From Acanthosoma haemorrhoidale (Eukaryota; Arthropoda; Insecta; Hemiptera; Acanthosomatidae): a stretch of DNA of 64,000 nucleotides. Both the position numbers and the translations under genes were made by a program. Shown one piece after another: positions 37,901 to 47,509 of the stretch. The notes under the pieces are model-generated. The model was not told the DNA's origin and made no database searches. It saw only the letters and a program-made list of their open reading frames with translations. Where the stretch lies: contig OV884011.1 of assembly GCA_930367205.1 (NCBI GenBank), positions 113,017,139 through 113,081,138 of the forward strand. Reading direction: 5' to 3'. Every line of letters starts with the position of its first letter. Within the stretch, counting starts at the first letter, position 1.

Positions 37901-38641
37901 TGCTCATGAGTTTTTACAAGCATCATGTGTAGTGGGAAGAAATACTCTTGCTTTTGTAAGTGGAACTAAATCATAATCATTACAAGAAAGCACCTGTCTT
38001 TAATCATCTCTTGGTATCAATAAGTGTAATTTTTCCTAAATTGATGAAAAATATAAATCAATTTTACTACAGTATATTTAATTTGAGTTGAAGTAGATAT
38101 AGGGGCTCTACTAAATTTGGTATCCTGCACAAGCGAGACGATACTCCCATTATGAATTTTCTTCGGCCCATCTCTCACAAATACTGTTAGAAATGTTCCA
38201 TGGTGGGCACAGAAGGCTAACAACAGACCCACAATGAGACTCCTCATTTTAGTTATTGATAGTTTGTTTGGCTGTGTTATGGCATTATATGAAAATATAT
38301 ATTTTATCATGATATAGTCAATTTTTGTTATGGTTTAGATTCAATTATTATTAATAATTGGTACCTCCCCAGTATCCATTAGGAGGCACTTCGGGTACCG
38401 ACCTAGGTCATGCATTTTTTCTTTGGCTAATGAAAATATAAATAGCATTATCTCTTTTTAATTCAAACTCTTATTATTTTTCTATCCCTTTTATTGTTTT
38501 AATTTTTCAGGTTCTCTTGTGAAGAAGGGTGTTATAGTAACAAACATGGCAGTGGCTAGAGGAAAGGGAGTTGTATGGATTGCAGTGCAAGTGCTTGAAA
38601 GACTGGAAATACCTCAGATTGAAGGTCTTAATGCATTCTAG
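19214..38641 (+). CDS. PHGDH: D-3-phosphoglycerate dehydrogenase (complete ten-exon gene)
   Basis: Exons: 19214-19348, 30880-31031, 33338-33403, 33490-33776, 33906-34012, 35345-35456, 35727-35963, 36048-36248, 37648-37779 and 38511-38641. All junctions are GT-AG and keep frame, giving 1560 nt or 519 residues (about 530 in vertebrates). The cytosolic enzyme oxidises 3-phosphoglycerate to 3-phosphohydroxypyruvate with NAD, the first step of serine synthesis. Visible landmarks are the N-terminal substrate domain with [12 protein letters not shown], the Rossmann motif GLGRIG (151-156) followed by the NAD-ribose aspartate D174, and the catalytic set R235 ([10 protein letters not shown]), E264 (DVFTEEP) and H285 (PHLGAS). 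A C-terminal regulatory region follows, as in animal enzymes. No break was seen, so the gene is probably functional. Intron 1 is 11.5 kb. Confidence 0.96.
19349..27499. other. PHGDH intron 1, first part
   Basis: Mostly AT-rich intronic DNA. It includes a decayed coding segment at 20891-21242 and a T run at about 21290-21307. A perfect 8-bp stem GAACCACT...AGTGGTTC lies at 22900-22919. Everything else lacks recognisable genes or bounded elements; short ORFs at 24314-24514 and 25740-26096 match nothing I know. Confidence 0.5.
20891..21242 (+). pseudogene. Decayed C-terminal segment of a transposon-associated-type protein
   Basis: One frame with two internal stops reads [16 protein letters not shown], stop, then [20 protein letters not shown], then [20 protein letters not shown] and EDIHCDQ, stop. 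After a frame change it continues [19 protein letters not shown] and [11 protein letters not shown] to a stop. From memory, the pattern (VLV-F...FYV-QI...YEV-FLR...F--P--D...I...P...F-IDF) resembles the tail of proteins often found next to insect transposons. I cannot name the family. Stops and the frameshift make it a relic; it lies in PHGDH intron 1 in sense orientation. Confidence 0.4.
27503..27664 (+). mobile_element. Tc1-type transposase N-terminal fragment (copy 1)
   Basis: The plus strand reads [20 protein letters not shown] followed by [20 protein letters not shown] and RVTGDL. This is the helix-turn-helix DNA-binding start of a Tc1 transposase. It is cut off at a TA dinucleotide (27665-27666), where a second element begins. 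The equivalent piece of copy 2 starts at 27951 ([13 protein letters not shown]), so both belong to one family. Confidence 0.75.
27667..28900 (+). mobile_element. Tc1-type DD34E transposon, decayed (copy 2)
   Basis: It starts after TA with CACTCCCCGTCAAAAAAATC ACAACACC, a typical Tc1 terminal sequence. The transposase starts at ATG 27951 ([13 protein letters not shown]). It continues through frameshifted pieces: [23 protein letters not shown]..., catalytic D in [10 protein letters not shown] (GAT 28331) and second D in MHDNPRP (GAT 28596). The last block is E in [10 protein letters not shown] (GAA 28700), ending with a terminal segment near [16 protein letters not shown]. From the second D codon to the E codon is 104 nt, one short of the 105 expected for DD34E, so a single-base deletion lies between them. 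No right inverted end was found. Inactive. Confidence 0.85.
28957..28983 (+). repeat. Poly-A tract (27 bp)
   Basis: An uninterrupted A run in PHGDH intron 1, just past the Tc1 relic. It may be an independent short retroposon tail or a replication-slippage tract. No upstream retroelement is recognisable. Confidence 0.9.
28984..30879. other. PHGDH intron 1, last part
   Basis: No gene or bounded element is seen. From 30790 to 30837, just before the exon 2 acceptor, a short imperfect tandem of GGTTGAATGGTT-like units is enclosed by TTTGCAA on both sides. Confidence 0.5.
30880..31031 (+). CDS. PHGDH: PHGDH exon 2
   Basis: Encodes residues 46-95 plus two bases of codon 96. It carries [11 protein letters not shown] and [17 protein letters not shown], the substrate-binding core. 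Acceptor CTCTTTCAG, donor GTGAGT. Confidence 0.96.
31230..32615 (-). mobile_element. BEL/Pao-type retrotransposon pol relic, antisense in PHGDH intron 2
   Basis: Read on the minus strand from 32615 downwards, the blocks appear in BEL/Pao order. RT comes first, with catalytic [13 protein letters not shown] at about 32487-32523 and LMKLGGF after it. The post-RT region reads [20 protein letters not shown] and [11 protein letters not shown] (32251-32060). The RNase H region reads [14 protein letters not shown] and [12 protein letters not shown] (about 31930-31860). The integrase N-terminus ends in [13 protein letters not shown] (about 31275-31237). Many frameshifts and stops interrupt it, and no LTR or target duplication was found. 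Intron 2 (31032-33337) splices around it. Confidence 0.8.
33338..33403 (+). CDS. PHGDH: PHGDH exon 3
   Basis: A 66-nt exon encoding [18 protein letters not shown] and onward, the helix linking substrate and NAD domains. Acceptor TTGTTGCAG, donor GTTGGT, a weaker donor than the others. Confidence 0.93.
33490..33776 (+). CDS. PHGDH: PHGDH exon 4
   Basis: Encodes residues 119-213, including the NAD-binding [15 protein letters not shown] motif, the acidic D174 in VGFDP, and [11 protein letters not shown]. Donor GTAAGT. This is the longest exon of the gene. Confidence 0.96.
33906..34012 (+). CDS. PHGDH: PHGDH exon 5
   Basis: Encodes residues 214-249 with the catalytic arginine in [15 protein letters not shown]. 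Acceptor TTTGCATAG, donor GTAACT. Confidence 0.96.
34013..35344. other. PHGDH intron 5
   Basis: An AT-rich intron of 1.3 kb that contains one copy of an old dispersed repeat (34831-35002). Nothing else is recognisable. Confidence 0.6.
34831..35002 (+). repeat. Diverged dispersed repeat, copy 1 (PHGDH intron 5)
   Basis: About 172 bp aligning in the same orientation with 39854-40023. The best block is TTGAGAATGGTGGACTTTG against TCGAGAATAGTGGACCTTG; both copies end CTT(T/C)(T/C)AATGRTCC. Divergence is substantial, so the repeat is old. No coding content. Confidence 0.65.
35345..35456 (+). CDS. PHGDH: PHGDH exon 6
   Basis: Encodes residues 250-286 plus one base, with the catalytic glutamate in DVFTEEPP and the catalytic histidine in TPHLG. 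The loop between them (WLFEFIRHP) is slightly longer than in the vertebrate enzyme. Confidence 0.96.
35727..35963 (+). CDS. PHGDH: PHGDH exon 7
   Basis: Encodes residues 287-365: [18 protein letters not shown] closes the NAD domain, then GVVNAPVL leads into the regulatory region. Donor GTAATA. Confidence 0.96.
36048..36248 (+). CDS. PHGDH: PHGDH exon 8
   Basis: Encodes residues 366-432, the C-terminal regulatory region ([20 protein letters not shown]). Acceptor ATTTTCAG, donor GTAATG. Confidence 0.94.
36249..37647. other. PHGDH intron 8
   Basis: A 1.4-kb AT-rich intron with a 23-bp T run at 37040-37062. No insertion with recognisable coding remains. Confidence 0.6.
37648..37779 (+). CDS. 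PHGDH: PHGDH exon 9
   Basis: Encodes residues 433-476 of the C-terminal region ([19 protein letters not shown]). Acceptor TGTCTTTCCAG, donor GTATTA. Confidence 0.93.
   Translation, partial: VQLEVEKVGYCRLMMLAFLQGYPSILILLFFKDQMLMLIVPTL
37780..38510. other. PHGDH intron 9
   Basis: Intronic. On the minus strand an open frame from an ATG at 38247 to 38017 starts [20 protein letters not shown], resembling a signal peptide, but it has no family match and may be chance or debris. Confidence 0.5.
38511..38641 (+). CDS. PHGDH: PHGDH exon 10 (last)
   Basis: Encodes residues 477-519 and the TAG stop, with [19 protein letters not shown] and EGLNAF at the end. Acceptor ATTTTTCAG. The 3' UTR probably runs to just past AATAAA at 38898. 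Confidence 0.94.
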
Positions 38642-38897
38642 ACAAAGGAGAGTTTGGGATCACTATTTTTCCTCATGTTATTAGAGCTGCAATACTTTTG
38701 AACAATTACAATTAACACAACGTTCAGAATCACTGTATAATGCTAAGTGGGACTAACCTTCCCAGCATTGTGTGCTTTTTGACACAAACCAAGATTTATA
38801 GCAAAGATATTATGATTTTTGCATTGCAAATCAATTTACTCATTTCAGTTATAAAAGTTTTATAACATATCATCGATTTAGTATTGGAGTCCCTGGG

Positions 38898-38903
38898 AAT
38901 AAA
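38898..38903 (+). promoter_or_regulatory. Likely PHGDH polyadenylation signal
   Basis: AATAAA lies 257 nt after the PHGDH stop codon and is the first canonical hexamer downstream. A cleavage site 10-30 nt further is expected from general knowledge but cannot be placed from sequence alone. Confidence 0.5.
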
Positions 38904-38929
38904 GACTGATATTTTGAGGCCAACAAATA

Positions 38930-41601
38930 CAAAGATAAATTTTGTGAAAGCTTATTTGAAGGTTGTAACTCTTCTGGCATTGCTAAACATTCCCCTGAGG
39001 ATCTTACATCTTCAAGTGCCACATTAATTGATGATCTCGAATACTCAAACCGTACAATATAAAAAAAGTGGCCTCTTCAATAAGGGAGAGAGAACCCAGA
39101 AATCAAAGAGTTATATTTATTAACTGATTAATGAGTGAATATGAATTCTAAAATACTACAAGATTGTTTAAATATAATTAGACAGACCTAAAGATTGTTA
39201 TATTAATTTATAGTATACTATTTGTATCCTGTGCCAATTTATTAGAATACATGAAGTTGTGTGTGTATCAATTTTATAAAAATATTTGATATTTTTTTTA
39301 TTATTCAAATGAAATGTAAATATTGTTTTGAACAGTATTTTATTATTAGTTAAGTAGATGATAATATTTAAAGCTAAATTCAAAAATTATGAATAAAATG
39401 AATTTAAATCAGCTTTGTTGTTTGAAGTTCCTCACCAAATCTGTAATTTCTTTGAGGTGGAAAAATGTAAAATTGATAATGGATTTGAAGCAATGCTTGT
39501 CACCAGCAATGAATTTTGTTAAGTTGCAGATAATTGCGAACATTTTTCTTACCCCTTCATTTCTTCGAAATTTTCTCTTTATGCAAGATAGTATATTAAA
39601 AAAACAAAATAATAGTGCTACAGTACTCTGTTTGTTTAGAGGCTATTTCAGAAATTTCACTACTACTGTAATTTTACAATCGTCCATTATAATTCTGACA
39701 GGTCATACTTATTATTGACACTCATTTCAAATGCAGCAGGTGTTTTGTGTTATAACAATGGCAATCATATTTCAGCAAACCTTGTGTTTCTTTAGTAATA
39801 CTGAAATTCAATGCACCTCAAATATCATCACTTATGCTTTCTTAAATTTATATCTTTTAACGATTAAGTTGGCACTGATTGTTTTTCCCCTGCTAGGGGA
39901 CTGGGCATTTCATCACATATTCTGATGTTTACACTCGAGAATAGTGGACCTTGGTTACATTGATACTTTTTAATAAATATTCCATTTCAACGAGATTACT
40001 ATTGTTTACTTCTTTCAATGGTCCCATTATTCATCATTTTCTTTCATGTTGATGATAAAACATCTACGTTAGTGGTTGGCTATTATTTCCAGCAAGGTGG
40101 TATCATATGGATCAATTTGGTATATGATAGAAAGAAACAAGATTAAGAATAAACTAACTAAGCAAGAGGGAAACTAAATGAATTTATAATCATATAGCCA
40201 TTAGATCATATCGTAATTAAAAAAAACCAAGGTAACCCTACTGTTTCACACATTGTCTGTTGGTTCTCGTCATTGTGACCCTGTTGAACTACATACGCGA
40301 AATTTTAAATAGAAGTTTCATACGATCCCCTAAAGATAAAAATACAAATAAAAACAACTCCATGATAAATAATGAAGGATCGTTAATTAAGTAATTAAAT
40401 TGGAAATAAAAATTAAATATTTGTCTACCATATCAAGTTTGGTTATTAACGATTAATAATGTTCCTTAGATCTACTAGTTAACATAAACGGTGAAGACGA
40501 ATTGGAAATTAACGAAAAAGTAGGGATCAAAAATTATCTCTTAACATTAACTTATAAAGTTTTGTTACACATATTAATACAATTAAAAGTTATTAAAATA
40601 TCATACTGTAGGTATATTTCCCGGTAGAGAGAGAACTGGGCGGTTGCTTGCCTTGTCGGTGTACCTTGGTGGTACCTTCCGGCTCATTCGTACTGCCCGG
40701 AATGTTTCGAAAATGAAAAGTGGTGGTAATACACGCTAATGAGAAGGTCAAATTCCACAGAAGGACACCGTAATTTTGCTAATAAAAATTCTAATTACGC
40801 TTAGTGACAGATGACCTCGAGCATACAAACAGAGTATACAAGAAGCTTAAAGATTTAATCAAAGATTAAATTTAATATTTGATGACTTCCGAGAGTTCAT
40901 ATTACTCTACACTTTTAAAACTTTTCAAGATTAATCCAGACACTACCCTCCTAAGAAGCATTTTTATATACACGACCTTGCCAAAAGAATGGAAACACCG
41001 CTTCTAATTAGAATTCTTTTTATGCATAAATTTCAATATATATAGTTTGTATTACGTCTACTTTCCACATTGCAATAATTCTCGTGAAACAAGCAGGTCT
41101 TTAAAAAGTACTTTCATAAGAAGTTTTAATTTTTACGACTAGGTGATCTTTATGTGGCCATCGCCAATAATAAATTGACGGTGCACTGTTTTCTTTTTTC
41201 ACTGATTAAGCGTAAAATGTCGATCTCGAGTTGGAACACCAGGGGCAGTTCAAATTTTCCTTGAATTGCATACTAATTGTAATCATTGGTTCTGTTGATT
41301 TCAATACTATTATATTTTATATATATTTTTATATAATTTAGACAAAAATATAAAAAAATTCCACCCCAAAATATGTGTGTGCCACCTGGACCAGACCGCC
41401 TCCATCGCCCTCCTCGCTACTTGGAACTCGGCTTAAGGCACCTTTAGGCTGGCCGTCCACTGCTACGGAGGAGAAGCGCTTCCACAATCGGTAATTGGTT
41501 ACAACTGTCCGGTGGGCGTCAGAAAGAGATAAACATGTGATAATTGACCTAGGGGCCTAGTTAGCGTGCAGCTTAGTTCTTGTTTGTTTATTGATCTTAT
41601 T
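38930..41601. other. Noncoding stretch after PHGDH
   Basis: Apart from the repeat copy at 39854-40023, I see no gene. GC-richer patches at about 40620-40720 and 41370-41530 look like unclassified transposon debris with no definable ends. Confidence 0.45.
39854..40023 (+). repeat. Diverged dispersed repeat, copy 2 (downstream of PHGDH)
   Basis: Partner of 34831-35002, 5 kb downstream in the same orientation. The shared order of blocks shows that the similarity is collinear, not a chance match. Confidence 0.65.
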
Positions 41602-42024
41602 CCATAAGATCTTAGAAGGTGTGCCCCGATAGTGCACTATGTTCAGGAGAAGAGGTACTGGCTGGACATTGTAGGTAGTTTACGTGGTCTTGGAATGACC
41701 GCGAGTTAAGATTCAGGGTAGGTGAACACCGTCCAGACCCCAAAGGTGAGTGTGAACAGGAAATATACAGACTGAACCGCTGGGAGAGACGCTACTAGGC
41801 ACATTTTGTAGAGCCTCAGAAGCCGTCGTCTGCAAGGAAGTGTTCAATTCTAAGGATATGCTAGTTTTGTGGGAAGAAGCCAGGAAACTCGACTGGGAAG
41901 ACTGTGGAGGCTGACAGCGCCAAAACTAAGTGGGTTAGGAATAAAGAGGTGCAGAGATAATTAAATAAGAAAGCTATGGTTTGAATAAAGCATCATGTGC
42001 CAGTGAATTGGAGAGCAGTGTTCA
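41602..42024 (-). repeat. Dispersed LTR-like repeat, minus-strand copy
   Basis: The reverse complement aligns end to end with 3694-4130 at roughly three quarters identity by eye. Shared blocks include ATAGTGCACTATGTTCAGGA and GTGGTCTTGGAATGAC on this strand. The two copies are inverted, about 37 kb apart. This copy lacks the CT run. Confidence 0.7.
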
Positions 42025-42639
42025 TTTAAGTATCTGATTTTAACTGAATACAAATTTTGGAATTTCTGCCGGATGGTAGATTTCTGCACGCAGCCAACTT
42101 TTAGCCGGCTTATTCCATCCCATCAGAAAGGCCGTTATTCTGACTAATCAGGGTTGACTACGCCAGTGCCTAGTGAGCGCTTGCGGTGTCGGGATCAGTC
42201 CTTTCTCTCGATACTAAAGACACGAGTTTATTGATATACAAAAATATGGAAAATTGCGTGGGTGTTCTCTGGTCCGTGAAAAGGGTAATTTCTATTTGTC
42301 CTCGGTGAAGTTGGCACAACACTAGACCTTTGATAAAATCATAATTTACATTTAAAAAATGCCGTAAAATTCAGAAAATGTTGATTGAAAAAGATGATCA
42401 GCGCAAGAAAAGGCAAACGAGAATCCTGAGGAATGTTGTGAATTCTCATTTGATTTACAGAAGGCACTTCCGTATCCTAAACTTTGTGAGCCCAATTACC
42501 TTCAAATTTGAAGCTACTAGCATTATATAAATGCATTAAATAAGTTAATCAGTTATATCTCTTTATATACTGTACAACATGTAGGATAGCTACAGAAAAT
42601 ATCGAAGTACCAGGTGAAATGTTAGTTCATTTAGTATGT

Positions 42640-43079
42640 AAATGTTGTATTGGACGTGATCGAACCCTAGCCCCCTAACGGAGACTGAAGATCTACACCC
42701 AGCCGAGAGATCGAGGCCGATCTCCCGGCCGACTTAACCGAAGGTACAAGACCCCATCTACCTGTTTAAGCAGGGTCGACATTCCGGCCGAGAGGCCGAC
42801 TTATTTCAGGCCCTTGCCGGGGCGGGCCAGGCTTGACCTGGCCGACTACAAACCATTGTCTAGGTACCCCTAGGCTCCACCCTCGGTAGACTCTCACTAC
42901 CTTCCCGATTCCACCCACCTCCTTTAGGCATTCCACACCCTATATCCTTCTTATACATCCTTCAAATAGGGGACTCCCCTTAGTGAAAGGCACTCATTAG
43001 TCCCAAATAATTTCCCTTTATTTTTCCCACATCCTATTTTTATAAGTTTGAGAGCTAAGAAAAAAAAAAAAAAAAAAAA
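42640..43079 (+). mobile_element. 3' end of a non-LTR retrotransposon with poly-A tail
   Basis: From about 42865 the segment aligns with the 3' UTR of the Jockey-like element at 53208-53411. Shared pieces include GACTCTCAC, TTCCCACACCC (here TTCCACACCC), CACCTTCAA/ATCCTTCAA, ATTTTTCCC and AGAGCTTAGG/AGAGCTAAGA. It ends in 20 A residues (43060-43079). The part before 42840 is GC-rich with repeated GGCCGA motifs; whether it belongs to the same insertion is unclear. No coding region remains. Confidence 0.6.
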
Positions 43080-46000
43080 TGTATATGTTGTAATTCAATG
43101 AATGTCAAAATAAAAAGGTTTAAAAAAAATCCTGAACTTTCTGTTTTGGTAGTTTATTATAAGTGGAATAAGTATTATACAACCTAGGTTTTCATAACAG
43201 TAATGTCAAGAAGTACGTATAGGATGAGACTGTAGCATTCAGAGTATCTCAAGATGTTACGTGGTCTATTTTAAAACATATCAACAATGTAACCAGTAAA
43301 ACAATGCCAATAGGATTTATTCATGTTAGCTGTTAACCACATCATCTAGTACTACTTTTTTTGTTTGCTCTAGGCTTAGTAACGAAATTTTTAGCCTGAA
43401 ATCCGGAAATGCAAGCTCATTAAGATTGGTAAAATTTCATATTAATTATAGTTATACAGTTATAGTAATAAAAAGTGTTTACAATAAACAGCTGCGTAAG
43501 TTATTAACTGAGTAATTTTGGCGAACTCAGATCCGTGGTTCACCTACCTAAGATCACAGTACCTAAGATTATTCTTATTTACTATTTATTGATTTTTATT
43601 TTTTTTTCCTCAAATTTAGGCTTTTTTGGAAATGAAAAAAAGTTAATAACACTGGTTCACAAACTGAACTTGAACGAAACGGTATATAATAAACTACCAA
43701 ATAGATGGTCAATTTAATATGCACCTCTCTTGGCTCAAAGCCTAATCATTGTGCCATGAATTTCTGTGGAGATGGTTCCAGAAAATGTATAGGGATTCCT
43801 TGGTTTACGAGTAACCCTTATAGTTTCGACTCTGCCTCAGTCTGTAAAGTCTTCCCTGTTCAAGCTAGAAAAGATTTACATGACGGTTCCATTTGATAGA
43901 TCTCCATTAAACATGACGAAGTATCATTAATTGAGTGATTAGCTGATATTGAGAAAAACAAATCGTATAATTTTGAGTGGGGTATAAACTTAATAATGAT
44001 TTCGACATTCTGATTAAGTATTTGATATTTGTCTTTCTTTTTTTACAACTGTTATAATCACAGTTATTTATTCCCCAATAAAAGGCAGATTGTAATTTTA
44101 TCCTAATAAAAATCGTTGTTGAGTTCAAAAACTCTAATCATAAAAATGCATTAAAATCGTGCTCTCAACTTAAACTCGACCGGTTTTTAAGAGATATGAT
44201 ATTTTGCAAAGTAATTGAATTTGACGACCTGATTTTGCTAATAATAAATGCAGGGCTAATTATTTATAACTAGAAGATAAATATTTTCTATCGTACTGAT
44301 GATATATTTTGCATGAAAGTTTTACTTGATGATACAGATATGTTAAAAATAAAAACTACCTTATGAAATATAATGAAGAGTCAATGAACTAATACTAATC
44401 AATATTTTATGAGCACAAATGTCATTAGCGGTGTTCTCAGTACGTAACATGTGGCCATATAATCCTCCAGGGTTCAAACTTGGAAAACTGAGGGTTTCAC
44501 AAAGAAGGTTTTTTTTTTGTATAAAATTTTCACTTGATGTCTTAAGGCTGATCAAAATAAAAGCAACGTTCATGAGAACTAATTAAGAACCAATAATTAT
44601 TTTATAATAATAAATATTTTCCTGTCATATTAGGGAACATATTAAGTAGGGTATTAAAAGAAATAATGTCTTCCTACCTCTGATTAATAATATGATATAT
44701 ATGCGGGACCTTTAGTATAATTACAAAATTCATTAGTATTGTTATAAAATCGATTTCGTGTGAAACCCGGAATTGTGTATCGTAATAGTTTTGAAAAAAT
44801 CAAAGAATTTAGAAAAAAGTTTAAATTCATTTGAGGTAACATTCCGATTTAGGTTTATGTTAGGCCTGTTGAACAAAAATGGTACATACGTACGCTAGAA
44901 AACTCGATCTGAGGGGGTTGCATAACTGGTGAAAATTAGATATTTTTATTGGTGAGGGTAAAACAGGTGAAAATTAGATAATTTTTTAAGGGGAACTTCA
45001 TGGAATAGGAGTTGATGCGGTGTGGGAATGATGGTATGCAGTGGTTCAGAGTTTAAAGGATTCGTTCCAATAATTAACATCATTAATAGGCCTAAAGCTG
45101 TCTACATGATATCTATTTCTTTTGTTCTTTTATTAGGCAATGAGTAATTGAGATAAATGTCATCATACATACTATATTTACAATTCATCATTCACTCGCT
45201 CATTCATACAATATTTACAAACAGCCCTGAGGCCCCCCAAGTCCACAAGGGTCACCTCCCTCGCATGCGAAGGAGGAAGCGGAGTCTTGGGGAGTCCCCC
45301 ACGCTCCTACGTCAGCCGCGTCACTGGATAAGCCAGCGGAGGCTGACCAAGAGCGCGAGAGCCACAGACGCTCAGGACATGATTAGAGGAACTGGCCATT
45401 GCCAGTTATAATTAGTAATATCGCAAAATAATACTTTCTTTTATGATTAGAGACCTTAGTTTAAATAGTTAAAGATTTAGTAAAACTTCGATTTATGGAT
45501 AAGTGTAAGTGTTATAATGCATATGAATGAATGAAACGCCATAAAAATCAAATTACGTAAATTTATTGATGCCTCAATTCCTGCCATTCCTTGAAATTTT
45601 TGGCATTAAAATCTATTTGAGCATGGTATAGTAAATTAATATAGTTTCTATTCAAGCTAAGCAACATTCCGATATTAGTCACAGCTCACATGAAATGTTT
45701 ACCTATGGTCTTTCTACTCGTAGTGTGTTATGATTGCATTATTATCATTCTTGCTAATAATGTTCGGTGTCACAAATGAAACTAGTGCTCATTCCTAATG
45801 CTCAGCAGTTTCATTATACTACGGGAGCACATGTGTGATAACCGACAGGGTTATCCATACTATGTTCCGCTTCGAAAACAAAACCTCGAAAATACTTGTG
45901 TTATAACCCCTCTCTAGAAAATTGCTAAACCAGTTTGGTATGTCTAGGACGCCTTGGGACGTAAAATAACTTCAGTTTCTACCCTTAATGTAATCGATCT

Positions 46001-46356
46001 TGACACAGAACGAACTGGTAATATAAATATGTTGAGCGCCAACATCCTCGTGGACGTCCTTTGGTGATATTCAATCAATTTCACACCCACAAGTAAGGAA
46101 TGGTCTCTCCATCCATCCAACTTGTGTTACTCTCCATCTAACGTCATCTTGTATTATGTGATCAGATCGACCTTGTGTTCCGCGAACAGGCCACCTGGTA
46201 TTCGGAGTCACGCCCATATCTACAGGCAAAGTGCTTTTACACGGAGATCTAGGTCGCATTTCTTGCAAGTTTCTCAATTTCCGATAGAAAGAATTATAAT
46301 ACTGTGCCACAAGTAAATTGTATCATATTAATACACAAAGTGTATACATGAATATA
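43080..46356. other. Mostly featureless AT-rich stretch
   Basis: Holds one weak repeat copy at about 45150-45420. A short direct repeat GGTGAAAATTAGATA occurs at 44928 and 44966. No coding exon was supported; ORFs at 43705-43896 and 46071-46310 match nothing I recognise. Confidence 0.45.
45150..45420 (+). repeat. Weak dispersed repeat, copy 1
   Basis: Collinear with 62550-62800. Blocks are CTCATTCATACAATATTTACAAA against CTCATTCATACATCATTTACAAA, then a purine-rich GGAGGAAGC/AGGAAGCAG area. The last block is GCAGACGCTC-like: CACAGACGCTCAGGACATGA against CGCAGACGCTCCAGTCATGA. This copy is much more GC-rich in the middle. Class unknown. Confidence 0.45.
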
Positions 46357-46448
46357 CACAGGTGGTTTGAAAAGTTTCCGACCTCAACATGAAGATGATA
46401 ATAAAATAAATAAAAGCTTTGTTCGGTCGGAAACTTTTCAGCCACCCG
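46357..46448. mobile_element. 92-bp mariner-type miniature element
   Basis: TA dinucleotides flank both ends (46355-46356 and 46449-46450). The left end reads CACAGGTGGTTTGAAAAGTT and continues TCCGACC. The right end, reverse-complemented, reads CGGGTGGCTGAAAAGTTTCC and continues GACC. The two arms are nearly perfect inverted repeats of about 25 bp around a 40-bp AT-rich centre. TA target and arm type fit Tc1/mariner; this is inference, since no transposase is present. Confidence 0.75.
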
Positions 46449-46450
46449 TA

Positions 46451-47464
46451 GTTGCGCGATGATAGAGTAACTTGTCGGTAGCCTACAAAAAAATGTTTTT
46501 TTGCATAGTAACCCAATGTGTCCAGTTTTAATTTTCCAAATCCCAATCCTGCCAGTATATTTTTTCATTGCTAATAGTTATTAATAGTTGTGAGATTTAC
46601 TCCTCAACTAAAATTTATGATGATTAATTTGACATAAAAAGTTGAAAATCTAAACAAGAGATAAGTATTGCTTTTAAATTATCCAGTTAAAATATAAATT
46701 TGAAAATTGTAAAACAGCTTTATTGTCTTTCCACAACTGATAACCTCTTCTTTGATACAATAACCCTTTCGACAGATCTAAGCTGTCATCTTAAGTTATC
46801 TCTACAGTAAAATAAACAGTCAAATGGTAAAAAACTTTTACCTGCGCATATAGAGACAAACTAATCACTATTATTATACGCAACAATGGCCACAGTCATT
46901 AAGTTAAATATAAATTATATTCCACTAACAGTACTGAATTTTACTTATTTTGAAATTTTCCTTCTGTACTACAACAATTAAAAATTCTTAAAATTCAAAA
47001 CCACAACACCTATGAAGTAAATAATTAAAATTACTGTGAAATAACCATTAACACCATCAAAAATATCAACAATTTGTCATAAAATTATAAAAGCCTACTT
47101 AAAACACAACTATATATCAATCTTATGGCTACTCCCCAAATTGTTTATGTGGGATATATCACTCATTTAAAACAATATTATATTTTTATCTATTTAACCA
47201 TGTCTGCTACATCCAAGCTCCTCACCTAACGACTGCCTTTGTCCAAGAGGTGTGTGTGTGGAGAGGATTCGTTTGTATGGTGGAGCAATGCAACTTTATG
47301 TGGTGCCCTTCGTTTTTTATTTAAAATTTAAAAGTGTTTTATTAACTGTATTCACCATTCCAAAAGGTGTATACACGACATTCTAGTCAGACTTAAGTTA
47401 CTCAAGAAACCTCATTTCCTTTGGGATGGGGCTGGTTGAACTGGATCTGCGAAGGATTGTGTGA
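46451..47464. other. AT-rich flank and possible 5' UTR of the R1-like element
   Basis: No ORF or family signal. The 5' end of the R1-like element must lie somewhere in about 47190-47464, where composition begins to rise, but no boundary or target duplication could be fixed. Confidence 0.4.
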
Positions 47465-47509
47465 GTATTTTGGTTTTTAGAGCATCCTCTCATTTATTCA
47501 AATTATTAC

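Noticed and set aside
40970..41270. Possible Tc1-type end (CCTTGCCAAAAGAATGGAAACACC)
   Set aside because: I could not find a matching inverted end or any transposase remains nearby.
42640..42720. tRNA-like B-box on the minus strand (GGGTTCGATCAC), possibly a tRNA gene or tRNA-derived SINE
   Set aside because: The arms on either side do not pair into a cloverleaf and no acceptor stem was found, so the match is limited to the box.
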